Assembly (NCBI GenBank): GCA_028551475.1
Contig: CM052359.1
Coordinates: 26,041,583 to 26,105,582 of the forward strand
Direction of reading: 5' to 3'
Origin: Casuarina equisetifolia
Taxonomy: Eukaryota; Streptophyta; Magnoliopsida; Fagales; Casuarinaceae
DNA length: 64,000 nt
The position numbers and the translations under genes are program-made. Positions 1 to 11,314 of this stretch are shown piece after piece (the first letter of the stretch is position 1; every line of letters starts with the position of its first letter). The notes beneath the pieces were generated by a model. That model saw only the letters and a list, made by a program, of their open reading frames with translations. It did not search any database and was not told the DNA's origin.

Positions 1-2426
1 CATCTTGATTCATAAGTAAAGCAAATGCAGTAGATGTCTCTTTTGCTTCCTTATGAACTCTTTCGAGGACAAGGAACACAAAGGTAATTCATGAAGATGT
101 TTAACATAGAAGAAAGTGAAGAGATATCGAGTCAGTTCACAAGTAACCTGATGGGGCTACCTCTAGCCCAAGTTTTCCTTTGCCTAGGTGGTCTTAGATT
201 AGGTGAATATTTTGAAATTTATTGATTGAATCCTTAATGAATGATACTTATAGAAGCATAATAGGAAAATAAGAGAGCAAAACATACCTCTTAGCTGTCC
301 TATCAGTTCAGTTGAATGTTACCTAGGTTATCTCTCCGTGAAAAAGGAAAGGATCAATGGCTAGAAGGGAGTAAATAAACCTGCAGGATGAGTTAGCAAT
401 TACACCTTGCTGCTCTAACTATCACTTGGATTATTGTTTTCTTTTGTTATTCTCATCATAGATGGGTAATATTCAAACAGCCCTTCCGCTTACTGGAGAA
501 ATTTGCTCAGAAACAAAATCTTCATGAGAAATCTAAAGCTCTTTTCAGGTTAAATTGCATAAAAAATGTGGCAGTGAGCATTACCTTTGGTAGTAATGTC
601 TTAGAGAATCTTTGTTTAGAGATGTCTTAAGTCTTCCACTATCTCCATCTCCATAAATAAAAAATGGCAAATTGAAACTTGGGAAAGTAAAGGGTAGGTA
701 GTGGTAGAAGTAGTTCTCTGTCGAAACTCATCTTTTGTGACACAAACCTAGTCAAAGATGCTCGGCAGGTCATAAAAGCAATAATGCTCCTCGAAATGCC
801 AACTCTAATGCGTTTTTTGACGTGTAAATCAGGATCGTGATAGCGATCTGGCACCTAGGGAAAGCATACTTGTCCTTCTTTTGCATTTGGTCCACCCCTC
901 AAAGTGATTTAGGGAGAACATCTAACGTAAATAATGCAATGTTATTGTTCTTGTATTAGTACTTGTGTCAGAGATAATTTGTTTGTTCCAAATACGATAA
1001 CTTTGGCTTGTAATCTCTTAGATAATTAAGGTTTGATATAATTGATACAGACATAAACATCAGCTATTAGTTCTTGTCGCAGTGTAACAAAGTTCCTTCT
1101 TATCAGGATGCGAGTAGCAAAATAGCAGCATATGAGTTTTTTGAACTGGGTGAAGGCCCAGACAAATTTTAGAAACTTAAGTCAGCAGACCACTTTCATT
1201 GCCTCCAACCCATGTCCCCTGTCATGTCTGATGTCCTTAGTCACAAAGTTCCTTCCATTTGCACAGTTGCGTCGATATTACGATTCTCTCCTATCATTGC
1301 TGCTCTCTCTATCATTGCGGCTACGGCCTTGACGTTTACTCAACCTCCAACCATGAGTTCTTACCTATAGTTACTGTGGTTTGTGTTAAGGGTTACAAAA
1401 TAACATGATCATCGCTTGATGGTTTCAGAGGGAAGAGAAAGGTAGCTATGCCCTACTTGGAGATTTAGATGCCATTCCCCTTTCTCCTACTCTAATATTT
1501 TTGAACTAGTTACACTTTCGTTTCAGAGCTTTGATCAATTGGTCTGATACTTTTCTGTATGCAAATATAATTTCTTATGGTTACGATGAGTGTTCATCCT
1601 TTTATACTTTATTTCTTTCTTGCTCCTTTTGGGGCGGCTGAAGACATGTAGATAGGTTGGGAGAGGAAGGTAGGAGGTGATTGGGCTCCTTTAAACTCCC
1701 AACAATGCTATGTTGGAACCTCAATTATGTAAAAAAGGTTTCCATTTATACATGCATGTTGCTTCTTCTTGGAGGTTTCCAGGGCAACATAGTTAACTGA
1801 GTTTATGTTAAATTCACTTTTACCTTATACAACCTTGAGTTTAATAATGCTCAATATATCAAAAAGTATGTACATAACAAAAGTCTTATAATAGGAGATA
1901 ATATCTTTAAGGTGAAGTTTAAACTAACTTTTTAGTTAAATCTTTAGATCTTTTCACATTCACCTATCCTTTGATGAAGATATTCAAGGACACCTTTGAT
2001 GGATTTACTTTTGGTGTTCCTTATTTTCGAAAGAGTTCATAGAAAGGCAAAAGTGACACCTTTTGCGTCAACTTTCTTTTGGGGTTCAAATTGGTATCCA
2101 AAATATGACTTTTTGGGTATTAGTTACTCTTCTTTGATTTTTACAAAAGTCAATGCTTCAACACACCTTAAGCCGCATATCTGATGGGAGTTATTAGTTC
2201 CATGTTTGCTTGCCACGAGGTAAGAGAACATGATTAAGGTGTTGTGACTTATTATATCACAAAAGTTATGTGAACGTGATTAAAAGGCGAAATTAATATA
2301 TAGTTCCATGTCATTTTGCATATGTTCTTTTGTCAATGGTATATCTGTAGTAATTGTAAACTTGATTCTACAATTTGCATTGGACTGAGAAATCACATAA
2401 TTGGCAATCATATTATATGGAAGAAA
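1..2426. other. Gene-free AT-rich flank
   Basis: I see no coding exon here; the open frames are short and resemble no family. The stretch around 620-820 is an imperfect inverted copy of about 12040-12230 (shared words include the one at 785-815 around ctcgaaatgccaactctaat). The stretch around 930-1080 resembles 26800-26900 and 52390-52460. So the region is built from pieces of the same local duplications that fill the rest of the window. Confidence 0.5.
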
Positions 2427-2666
2427 ACGAGTTTACTACATGAACATAACTGCAAAAGATACTTTTTTAACATAACCATCACTTGAAGATTGACATCACC
2501 AAGATAGATGCTTGAAGATTGTGGTGCAGTTACATGAAAAAATGATTTGATCAAGGTTACATGTCGTAAAATACTAAGCTTTTTCTTTTTACAAAACAAC
2601 TATTTTCTGCACAAAAACAACCCGCCTTAGGATACTAGGAGACGAGAGGTATAGCTTCCATTCTCT

Positions 2667-2865
2667 TCACTTGTGGCAGCGTCCCTCACTAGGTATAGAG
2701 ATGTAGGTGCAGGAGTTAGGGGCAGATGGTGGCACCGGTACATGATATCGCGGATTGGATCCGTAGTTTTGGACGTGGAGTTGCGGCAGTGGTACGTGAT
2801 GTTATGGGAATAACACCTTGTTTGAACCATTTATTAACTTCTTTTTAGGGAAAAGATTGGTTGCT
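2667..2865 (-). pseudogene. Secreted-peptide gene copy 1, C-terminal half (broken)
   Basis: On the minus strand this reads the middle and C-terminus of the local secreted-peptide family and ends with PPSAPNSCTYIS, then GRCHK and a TGA at 2667-2669. Both conserved cysteines are kept. A TAA replaces the Gln codon that follows the VLFP motif in sister copies, so the frame is broken even without the insertion. The N-terminal half lies at 4075-4170, beyond a 1.2-kb solo LTR (2866-4074). The 3' flank (about 2430-2600) matches the 3' UTR exon of the copy at 10888. Pseudogene status is clear; the family name CTNIP/SCREW-like is an inference. Confidence 0.75.
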
Positions 2866-4074
2866 TGTTCGGTGAAATTTAGATACAAGTGAACATGTCA
2901 AACAAGTAATATAATAATAAGAAAGATATCGTTCCACAGATATTGATGATTACTAAAATAACTAATTACTAATGGTGAATAACTTCTAGAATTTATCTAA
3001 CAAATCTAAATGATTGATGATAAATTAACTAATTCAATCTAAGAAAATTAAATATACAAAGTATGTTAGAGTATATAATTTTACCATAACTACTAGGTAT
3101 TAATATTGATTATTTATGCTTGTAAGAGGGATAATATCTATGTGATGTTAGAACTTTTCAATTTATTTACTATTTTATGTCTAGGTATAGCAAATCTACT
3201 TAATTCATTAATTCACTATATCTCGATATGTGAATTGAAATAAACCAAATGCATTAGGATTTATGAATATTCCTAATTTGCATTGAAAACCATACAAATA
3301 ATATGGTATATGTCTATCCATATTTAATTTATGGTTACAAATTACAAGAAGCAACTGCATATCATCTCCTGTAGGTCTCAAACATGTAAATCAAATCATT
3401 CAAGTGGTAGCTAATCACTTAAAAGCATTAAATACAATAATATGTAACTTCATATAAACAAAATATTTTACAAAATATAATAATCATAAGATTCATACCA
3501 TCATAATTAGGTTATATCATAGTTCTAACAAAAGTAAACTAAAACATAAAGAAATAATGAGGAAGAACAATAATAGGAATTAAATGAGACATCTTGAATC
3601 CAAGAACAAGAAATCTGTTACCTTTTTTGTCTTCTCTTCAAGAAAACCTTGAGTTGTGTTCAATTTCCTCCTCCTTTTCTTTTGCCTCCTCTTCTCTTAA
3701 ATATGGTTTAGGTTTAGACCTATCTTTTATCTTAGTAGAAGTGGGTTTTGGAGACCCAAGACAATTGGGTTTTGAACTCTTATATTGATTGAGTTTTAAA
3801 CTCCTAATATGACTAGGTTTTCTAATTCTTTAAAAAATCTAATAACAATGGAAAATCTAAAGTTTAAGCCCATCTTGATTTTCTTGATCTTGATATTTTG
3901 ACCATATAATAAACATTAAGTTCTCTATACTTATCCTTTTTCTCTATGCCTCCTTATGCTACAAAAACAAGGCAAATTCAAGTAAATAAAGAGGAATTCA
4001 AATATTTCTTATAAACATTGTATTATTGATTGCTTAAAAATAGGTAAAATAACTTTATAAAAATAGAGTTATCA
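2866..4074 (-). mobile_element. Solo LTR, 1209 bp, inside peptide gene copy 1
   Basis: The segment starts TGTTCGG, ends TTATCA, and is flanked on both sides by the 5-bp direct repeat TTGCT (2861-2865 and 4075-4079). It interrupts the peptide gene exactly: the gene reads across the junction when compared with intact sister copies. No internal retroelement domain lies between the ends, so a solo LTR left by LTR-LTR recombination fits best. Read on the minus strand it begins TGATAACTCTATTTTTATAA, a start I associate with some plant Ty3/gypsy LTRs; superfamily and strand are uncertain. Confidence 0.72.
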
Positions 4075-4170
4075 TTGCTTCAAAATGCTTTGCACCATAG
4101 ATCAAGAACCAAAGGATGATCACTACCTTTGCAGCCCACTAGTGAACAAGATGAAGAAAGAGGAAATCAC
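4075..4170 (-). pseudogene. Secreted-peptide gene copy 1, N-terminal half (start lost)
   Basis: Minus-strand leader-coding part of peptide copy 1. Alignment to the intact copies shows the ATG has become GTG (4168-4170) and about 14 bp are missing after the first dozen codons, so the frame meets a stop. In another frame the hydrophobic core VVIILWFLI can still be read. The next codons lie at 2865 and below, across the solo LTR. Confidence 0.7.
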
Positions 4171-4933
4171 GTTGGGTTGGAAATAGAGAGGATTAGAAAG
4201 AAGGGTGGATGAGCTTCCTATTGATGTTAAAGGTGATGCAGGTAAGGCTCAGTGTCAAGAGGAGAGGGGATTATACATGGGGAATTGGGGACGACTTGGA
4301 ATTTTGTATTATAAGGTTGACCCTTTGTATTAACCTCTATAAATTAAAATTCCGGATAGGTCTTGTGATAACATTTCTTCCTGGCATGTTTGCACGTGGA
4401 ATCCAATAGTTTGCGGTCGAGTATCACATGCACAGATAAACTTTTCTTCCATGCATTGCACTGTTCTTGTTAGTGACTCGGGGCTTCTCTCCCGAGGGAT
4501 TATGGGATTAACAAGGTAAGAATATGATTTAGCAGGCAATGGAGAAATTTTCTTCGAGGATTTCGTTCTTGGAGAAAAAAGATACAGAAGATAACATAAA
4601 TAGTGAAGAATGATGGTGTCACTTTTTACTTCGAGCCAGAATAACTTAAGTAGAATTTGAATGTTAGGCAATGATATAACACTCTTTGTCTTTTCTTGAT
4701 TGTGATGGTTTAATATGACAACCTCCTTAACAACGAGTATAATCAACCGAAAACCCAAGTTATGAAAGAGAGTTAAAAAAAAAAAAAACATAGGGAGTAG
4801 AAGTTAAATGAATTGCGAGAATTATGAATGGTTTACTTTTTTCTTTTTTATTTTTTATAATAAACCCATGAATGGTCCACTCTTTTATTCGGTTAATTGG
4901 CAACTTCTTCAGGTATATGCATTTGTTTAACAA
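4171..4933. other. Former promoter of copy 1 and flank
   Basis: The stretch 4180-4330 aligns with the promoters of the copies at 24.8 and 50.2 kb. Where those have a TATA box, here the word has decayed to ttatacat (about 4269-4276). From 4330 to 4550 the sequence is a diverged inverted copy of roughly 10430-10700. A longer minus-strand open frame at 4330-4791 has no recognisable domain and I treat it as chance. Confidence 0.45.
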
Positions 4934-5050
4934 TCTTAAACGGGGGCCCTTTCCTCCTCAAAACGCGCATCTAAAGGGGAGGTACATCCCTAGCTTATAT
5001 GGCTATTACTTCGGCCATCTAGGACCGATGTGGGAGTATAGATTCCAACA
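4934..5050 (-). repeat. TRIM 3' LTR
   Basis: Left copy of the 117-bp repeat; 3' LTR when read on the minus strand. It follows the purine tract at 5051-5063. Confidence 0.9.
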
Positions 5051-5131
5051 TGCCCCCTGCTCCAATATCGGGTAGACAGGTTAGGTGTTGGGGACCCACT
5101 CAATCCGGACATAAACCTAGCTCTGATACCA

Positions 5132-5248
5132 TCTTAAACGGGGGCCCTTTTCTCCTCAAAACGCGCATCTAAAGGGGAGGTACATCCCCAGCTTATATGG
5201 CCATTACTTCGGCCATCCAGGACCGATGTGGGAGTATAGATTCCAACA
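5132..5248 (-). repeat. TRIM 5' LTR
   Basis: Right copy of the 117-bp repeat, 113 of 117 positions identical to the left copy; abuts the tRNA-Met primer-binding site at 5120-5131. Confidence 0.9.
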
Positions 5249-5253
5249 AACAA

Positions 5254-5890
5254 TATGTAGAGGAAGTGTATGACACAGTACAGTCCTTGCACTCAAGCTG
5301 AAAAGACGTCCAGAGGGCCGAGTTCCCATTGAACTGGAGAAGAAATTGCTGCGAACTCTTGGTGATGCGATTGTGGTGGCGTCAAATTGAAAGCATACAT
5401 CTTCCTATCTGACTTTGCATTTGATTGCAGAAAAAGAAACCTCTGACTAAGAAAAGTAGAAAAAGGCGAAGCCATACTTCAAACCAATTCATTTTTATGC
5501 AGAATTCTCAAAGTGGGATAACGACACAGCCTGGGAATTTAAAGCCCTTCAACCTGGCATACTGCAAACGAATGGGGAAGGATATTCTTTTTATCTTTTG
5601 GCCATTATAAAATGTGATCCGAGCTGGAGAACTGTTAATTAAAGTCTAGTAGTTGGAGCCTAGTTGTTAAACCTAGAGAAGCTCCACGTTCACAGGAATT
5701 ATATCTGCTGGAATTGGAACAGTGTGTCTCATTCAGAGCTATTTTATTTGTATTTGACAACTATTTTTCTGAATCGAATATTTATGAGAATTATTTTAAT
5801 TAATTTTAACAGTTATGATTCAGAGCCGTCCTTTTGGTACCCTCCTTTATATCTTTGTGATAGCTTAGGTGTCCCGGCTACGCCTCCTTG
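5254..5890 (+). other. Possible gene remnant, unidentified
   Basis: In one plus frame 5283-5387 reads a lysine- and leucine-rich stretch ending LRTLGDAIVVASN then stop. A pyrimidine-rich tract and CAG acceptor-like site at about 5430 is followed by a basic stretch KKKPLTKKSRKRRS. This has the look of two damaged exons, but I do not recognise a family and no intact gene can be built. The rest of the interval shows nothing I can name. Confidence 0.2.
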
Positions 5891-6257
5891 AATGATATAA
5901 ACCATTTTTGTATATGAATAATGCGTCCGTCCTTGTATATCGTACTTTCCATTCCATCATTATAATGTTTTGACTTAGGTTTTAATTCTTGGCAAATGGG
6001 TCCTTTTGTTGTAGAATTTTTTTTCTTCTTTTCAGAAATTTTCGTGCATTGTTTGTAGTGTTTCTGGGCACAAAAGTTGAGAAAAAGTTATTCTATTCCT
6101 TTTTATAAAGAAATATATTGGTGGACTAAAGAGAAGCCAATCATGTAGTTCAGCTTATTTTATATCTGTAGACTCTCAACTTTAGTGAAAAACAAGAGTT
6201 GAAAAGAAGTAAAATCGTTCTCCTTCACTTGAGATCTAACATGATGTTTTTATTTTA
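5891..6257. repeat. Local duplicated segment, copy 1
   Basis: Runs of near-identity link this interval to 51760-52240, 26540-26660 and 45220-45330: all contain the phrase around tttgtagtatttctggacac, followed by ataaagaaatatatt. No coding potential is seen. It marks another piece of the local segmental duplication. Confidence 0.55.
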
Positions 6258-6990
6258 TTTTATTAGTAGATGGTTTATATATCTAAAAGATAATTGTATA
6301 TGATAAGACTAAAGGCATACCCATTGGCTAAGACTACATACAATATCACATCAAATTAAGAATAGCCTCATCTAACCTCCTAGCACACTAGATGTATATG
6401 TTTTTAGTTGTTTTGAAAAACTAAAAACTTCTCTACTAAGCCTTTTAATAGCTTCAAGCACAACATTTTCAAAGCTAGCAATGTACCTAAAAACTTTATC
6501 ATTCATTTCCTTCCAAGTAGTGCAAAAAAAAAAATGAGGCAAACACAAAATTAAAAATGCTTGCCTTTAAACTTTTCCCCTTCTCATTGTGAAGAAGTAA
6601 CATAATTCTTATACTACATAATAAATAGGATGGTTATGCATTAAGAATAGTCTCAAGATATTCCCATATTGTTATAAAGTATGAATACCTTGTGAAGATG
6701 CAGTCCTTGTTCTTGTCTAATGTGTAACAGAAGTAGCAACTCTTATCTTTAGATGCTTCAAGGAACTAAAGGCTATCTCTTGCTACTAATTGATTTTGCA
6801 TGATTAGCTACAATACTATAGATTGACAAGAAATTGGAAATTTAAACCAAACAATTTCATATTAATCCATTTTAAAGCCTTGGAGTGTAATAGCTTTTTA
6901 GGCAAATTTAATTGACATTCTACCAACTAAAGTAGTCTATACAAGCTTACATTCTACCATGTCTATTCTCCATTCTTAATTATCGTTATT
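6258..6990 (-). mobile_element. LINE ORF2 3' remnant
   Basis: Read on the minus strand in pieces, this gives the zinc-binding C-terminus of a plant LINE ORF2: an SCYFCY cysteine pair, then IWEYL, then WKEMNDKVF, with several stops and frameshifts. The left end (about 6258-6320) has the typical short 3' UTR and an A-rich tail on the minus strand. It is a decayed 5'-truncated copy, of a lineage different from the one at 7807. Confidence 0.6.
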
Positions 6991-7043
6991 ACTTTTGCAT
7001 GATATTAAGGAAGAAGTGGGTGATATTGTCTAACTATCTACAT

Positions 7044-7376
7044 TCTTTTTTTTTTTTGATGAATATGTGAGTTCATTTATTTAAAAATGAAAGAATACAA
7101 AGTCTTAGGGGCATACCTCAGTATTATAGCTAATTTAAGAGAAAATCAAGTTCAAAAATCTCCATTTATAACATAACAAAATATTTGCTTCAAAAGGTTT
7201 AACTTTTATAAATAAAATTACTCTATTATATACTACTTTTCTGATTTTGATAAATAAGATTAGTATTTTAACATTCTTATTTTCAAAACATTTGTTCCTA
7301 CATATGAGTCATCTAATAAACTTGTATTTGCCAATTTCAATTAATTATATCAAGTCATGTCATTTAACCTTGATGT
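7044..7376 (-). mobile_element. 5'-truncated LINE 3' end with target duplication
   Basis: A poly(T) run at 7045-7058 (poly(A) on the minus strand) starts a 333-bp LINE 3' fragment. It includes the recurring 3' UTR phrase ggtatgcccctaa (minus strand). A perfect 13-bp direct repeat, taactatctacat, flanks it at 7031-7043 and 7377-7389. The residual protein is only the last part of ORF2. Confidence 0.75.
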
Positions 7377-7389
7377 TAACTATCTACAT

Positions 7390-7793
7390 CCTCTATTTGA
7401 CTCTAAAAAATATTAGAAACTTATGATATACAATATTGTTTCTTTTAACTGATTAGAAGAACCTCAAAATCTAGGGTACGTTTAGAGAGACTCGCCATGC
7501 CTCAGGCAGAAAATGCAGCATTATTCTTGTAATAAGATTTGCTATAATTAATACCAACGTATCACTTAGAAACTAGGCTATAAGTTTATTATTGCTCAGA
7601 AGGAGAAATTACATTTCTCCAACTAATTAATAACTCTTCAGTCGGATGCGTTTCTCCACCAATTACAAAAAAATGATCACAAATAGAAAAACTTGTAGAA
7701 GTGACATTTTTCAGACTTTAGTGTAATTAATCTCTTAACGAAAGTTTTTTTTTCAACAAAAAAAAAAGGATATCATGAGGTATGCCACACAAA
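7390..7793. other. Gene-free; diverged local duplicate
   Basis: No gene. The part around 7500-7600 resembles 26800-26890 and 52390-52470 (attcttgtaataagattt and following). Confidence 0.4.
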
Positions 7794-7806
7794 GTTTTGT
7801 GCAAAA

Positions 7807-8630
7807 CTTGTACACCCCAACACAAACTCTTTATGGGTTAAATGGATGACAACAAAAAATTTGAAGGAAAGGAATGTATTAGAAGTTGAGATGAAAGGAT
7901 CACTAACTTGGAGCTTTAAGAATATTTTACAAGTAAGAAGTGAACTTATGCAACAAGTGACAGACTCAGAATACAATATTGTCAAAAGTTATGTAGCACT
8001 AAGAGAGAACAAAGAAGATATTGAATGGGCAAGACTTGTCTGGAAAGAAGGAGTACCAAAACATAATTTTATTTGCTGGATCACTTTGAAAGACAAACTA
8101 TCCATAGCAGATAGGGTGGCTAAATGGAATAGTTTAGTGGATCTACAATGCAACCTCTGCCAATAAGAAGAAGAATCATAAGAACATTTATTTTTTAAGT
8201 GCAGGTTTACAAACTACATTTGGAAGGCTTTGCTAGGCATGAATGGATTAACTCGAAGAGTTGAACATTGGAGAGTTGAAATATGTTGGATGATTAAAAC
8301 TATTAAGAGGAAGAGCTTTGCAGCAACTTTGCTTAGTATATCTTTCAAGGCCGTATTGTATCACATTTGAAGAAAAATGAATAGAAGAAGATTCAATGAT
8401 ACAAGTCTAGATAATTCAACCATTATTGCTAAAATCAAAAAGGATGTGAGAGGGAATATTTCATCTACTAGAAGAGTCAAGCTTACAAATTGTAATAAAT
8501 TTTTACAAGAGCTTTGGAATTTGCCAAGTGCAATATTTGAACTTAGATTATGATATTTTGTAATCGAACAATTTTGTAAATTTTTTTACGGGTGATATAT
8601 AATTTGACCTTTCACAAAAAAAAAAAAAAA
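7807..8630 (+). mobile_element. 5'-truncated LINE with zf-RVT domain
   Basis: The frame is open from 7807 to 8166 and gives NSLWVKW, then W-x-LVWKEGVPKHNFICW and CNLC. This is the zinc-binding reverse-transcriptase-associated region at the C-terminus of plant LINE ORF2. Beyond the stop at 8164 the same frame continues through EHLFFKC, with two or three more stops. The element ends in a 15-bp poly(A) at 8616-8630. A target duplication gttttgYgcaaaa (7794-7806 and 8631-8643, one mismatch) marks both ends, so only the last 824 bp were integrated. It is not functional. Confidence 0.87.
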
Positions 8631-8643
8631 GTTTTGCGCAAAA

Positions 8644-9419
8644 GCCGACCTTATGGAGAAAATTTTCTTTAATGTTTCTCCCGCACGCCAAACCACATAA
8701 TGAGAAAACAAGACCAAAAGAGAAACAAAGAAAAGATTAATTGGTTGACCTTGCCTGGACTGCTCGAATCCAGTTCAAAGAAGCCACAGGCAAAGCAAGT
8801 AATGATGGACATCGTGAAAGTTTAGAAGGTTTAAGGTGCAGGATGAATTGGATGTGTTATCTTGTTTTAATGCAATCCACGGGTGCTCTCTTTATCGGAT
8901 GGTTTTGGTCGTTTGTAACTCAATAAGTGGTTTGAAGTATGGCTTCGCCTTTGTCGCCTTTTCTCAGTGGGTAGGTTTCTTTCACTGCAAGAAAATGCAG
9001 AATCAAATTAGAAGTTTGTACGCGACACAATGGTAAACAATATTATAGGGCATAGTTGAACGTTAAGGCAAATGCTCATATATACTCAATCTTTTTATAA
9101 AATTTGTTCAAAGAATGTGACATTTACTACATATATACTACTTCACAAGCTCATATGTTAGCAATGTAACATAATTCAATATTGGTTTTTAACATGCCTT
9201 TCACTATAATGTTCTAATCCAAATCATATCACAATACTACTTTTATTGTGTAAATATTTTGACTCATATCTGCAAAGGTACTAAGGGAAGATGGGACTTT
9301 ATTTCCATGTTTCAAAATACAATCCTTCCACAAAAAATAATTAAAGGGAAGGGATACATTTATTATATATAGATTACTCTATAAGTTTGAAATCCTTAAT
9401 TGCAATAAATAATTAAAGT
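8644..9419. other. No recognisable gene
   Basis: Short open frames at 8741-9036 overlap each other in two frames and match no family I know. After 9040 the sequence is very AT-rich and empty. Confidence 0.4.
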
Positions 9420-9690
9420 AACTAAAGAAAATATTTTAGCTTTCTTTTTAGTATGCATCTATTGTATATCATTTGAATAAAATCATATACGATTTTAAAA
9501 TAAAAATTTTATTAGCTAGAATTACGAAAGTAGTGCATGGGAGAGTATTTCTATTTAAACCATTTAAGATGAATCCTTTGTTATATTATAGTTAGATGAT
9601 TCTAAACTTGATTTTCTTTTAAATGAGTTATAATGTTAGGGAATATCTTTGTATTCTTTTGTTCTTTGATAAATAAACTTACATATTGAT
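9420..9690 (+). mobile_element. LINE 3' fragment
   Basis: The plus strand shows the recurring end of the local LINE family: a decayed YCI-x-FE / IRKVVHGRVFLF-like stretch, then the 3' UTR with gttaggg and ttctttgataaataaactta, as in the copy ending at 14125. Stops are frequent. Boundaries are approximate. Confidence 0.55.
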
Positions 9691-9804
9691 AGAAAACAAA
9701 TTACTTTATAAGTTTATACCTTGGCAATGTATGACAATTTTACACAAATTTTTAACATAGGCTATCATTTTAAACTACCATAATCCAAAAAAAAGAGTGA
9801 CATA

Positions 9805-10228
9805 TGTTAGGACGAGAGTCCCCACAATCTCACACACTAGAACATAAGAGCTTTCAAATAGAAGAATACATCATTTATTGCTTAAATTCAATAAAGAGCA
9901 CAATAATCAAGTTCTCCGATCAAAATAATAATGGCACAACTATAAGGCTATTGTAAACTACTCATAAAAAAGAAATGAGAATCTAGAACTAAGGCTAAAA
10001 ATCTTAATGATGATAAAATAAGAAATTCTTTAATGATCTCCCTTTTGAAGACTGAGAATGTCTTATATAGACATAATAGAAATCTTATTTTAATTTAGAC
10101 TAAACTTCTAAGAAAACTATATTTTATCTTGTTTTATTAAAAAATAAGATCTTATTCTATTTTTGGTCTTCTAGAAGCTTAATAATATCTTATTCTATCT
10201 TTAGTCTCTTGGAAGCCCAATCCTAACA
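9805..10228 (-). mobile_element. Solo LTR, 424 bp
   Basis: The plus strand begins TGTTAGGACG and ends AATCCTAACA, so the termini are inverted (TGTTAGGA / TCCTAACA). CATA flanks both sides (9801-9804 and 10229-10232), a 4-bp match to a possible 5-bp duplication. On the minus strand a TATA-like word, tctatataag, sits mid-element followed by a C/T- and A-rich leader, typical of a copia LTR. No internal domain follows. Confidence 0.65.
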
Positions 10229-10775
10229 CATACCATTTAAATTCTACTTTAAGTTCTAATGGTTCAAATGAAAAAGTGACACCATCATTTTTCACTATGT
10301 TCGCTATCTTTTGTATTTGTTTCTATGGAGAATTTGGGCATTTAAGCAATCAAGCTTACCATCTCTTACATTTCCACACATTTTAATTTGTTATAAAAGT
10401 GTTGTGGAGAACCGTGAAGAAAATTTACCCGACTCAAGAAATATCATATTCTGTATCTAGTTAATCCTCGTAACCTCTCTATCAGAGTTTAGGCCTTTGG
10501 CAGGAGAGAAGCCAGGAGTCACCTCTAGGAACAGTTAAATGGATGGAGGACGTCATGGCTCCAACCCACTGGCTCGTTAAGATGCCCTGGTGCAAGTTTA
10601 GGCTCTGCATGTGATACCCGACCGATAACTATTGGATGCCACGTGTAAATATGTAGGGAAGAAATGTTATCATAAAGGTTGTTCACATGATTTCTTGTCA
10701 GAAGATATATTGAGTGTATTAACACAAGTGGTCATTCTTATAATACAAAATTCCTGAACCGTCCCCACTTCTCGC
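10229..10775. other. Upstream region of peptide copy 2
   Basis: No gene. About 10430-10700 is an imperfect inverted copy of 4330-4550 (the flank of copy 1), so the promoter-side flank was duplicated together with the peptide gene. Confidence 0.45.
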
Positions 10776-10782
10776 TATATAA
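10776..10782 (+). promoter_or_regulatory. TATA box of peptide copy 2
   Basis: tatataa, 106 bp before the ATG at 10888. The same word sits at about the same distance before the starts at 24827 and 50177. Confidence 0.6.
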
Positions 10783-10887
10783 TCCTTCCTCATCTGACAC
10801 CGAACCTCACTTCCAACCCCTTTTACATCAGTAGGAAGTTCATCCACCCTTCTACTACGCTTTCTATCCACGCTTTTTCTACACATC

Positions 10888-11181
10888 ATGAGTTCCTCTT
10901 TCTCGATCATGTTCACCAAGTAAGGAACTCTTTTCAGGGCTACAAAGGTGGTGATTATCCTTTGGTTCTTGATTCTTGGGGCAAAGCATCTTGAAGCCGC
11001 TAGGCTATTTCATGGGAAGAAGTTAACAGATAGTGCAAACAAGGCGTTATTTCCACAAGATCCTGCACCAGTGCCACAACTCCACGTCCAAAACTACGGA
11101 TCCACTGCCCGATATCATGCACCGCTGCCCCCATCTGCCCCTAACGCCTGCACCTACATATCTGGACGTTGCCATAAGTGA
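10888..11181 (+). pseudogene. Secreted-peptide gene copy 2 (CTNIP/SCREW-like), stop in leader
   Basis: The ATG at 10888 starts MSSSFSIMFTK, then a TAA at 10921-10923. After it the frame is open to the TGA at 11179: a hydrophobic core VVIILWFLILGA, KHLEAARL, a proline- and histidine-rich middle, then PPSAPNACTYIS and GRCHK. There is no in-frame ATG between the stop and the hydrophobic core, so the secretion leader is probably not made. The C-terminus keeps both cysteines but is five residues shorter than the copy at 50 kb. TATA box and 3' UTR intron are kept. It could still be expressed from a non-AUG start, but I treat it as recently inactivated. Confidence 0.65.
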
Positions 11182-11222
11182 AAAGAATGGAAGCTATACC
11201 TCTTGTCTCCCAGTACCCTAAG

Positions 11223-11314
11223 GTGGGTTGTTTTTGTGCAGAAAGTAGCTGTTTTGTGAAAAGGAAAAGTTCAGAATTTCAGGATATGTAACCTTGCTCG
11301 GATCCTTTTTTCAG
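11223..11314 (+). other. Probable 92-bp intron in the 3' UTR of copy 2
   Basis: AAG/GTGGGTTG is a donor-like site 41 bp after the stop codon, and CTTTTTTCAG/GT an acceptor-like site. The copy at 50 kb shows a donor and acceptor in the same places, giving the same 92-bp length. Inference from sequence conservation only. Confidence 0.45.

Larger units (their letters stand above)
4934..5248 (-). mobile_element. Complete TRIM element (315 bp, 117-bp LTRs)
   Basis: Two direct repeats of 117 bp (4934-5050 and 5132-5248) differ at four positions and flank an 81-bp interior. On the minus strand the LTR begins TGTTGGAATC and ends TTTAAGA. A 12-nt primer-binding site, TGGTATCAGAGC (5120-5131), directly follows the 5' LTR, and a purine tract GGAGCAGGGGGCA (5051-5063) precedes the 3' LTR. 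A 5-bp target duplication AACAA flanks both ends (4929-4933 and 5249-5253). There is no coding capacity, so this is a terminal-repeat retrotransposon in miniature, dependent on enzymes from other elements. The LTR contains CCCACATCGG, a word common in plant TRIMs. Confidence 0.92.

Noticed and set aside
4330..4791. 153-codon minus-strand open frame
   Set aside because: Overlaps the duplicated promoter flank of peptide copy 1, has no domain or homologue in the paired segment, and contains transposon-like AT-rich sequence.
10919..10938. Possible mini-intron that would remove the early stop of peptide copy 2 (gtaagg ... tttcag)
   Set aside because: Only about 18-20 bp, far below the length plants can splice; intact copies have no such insert.
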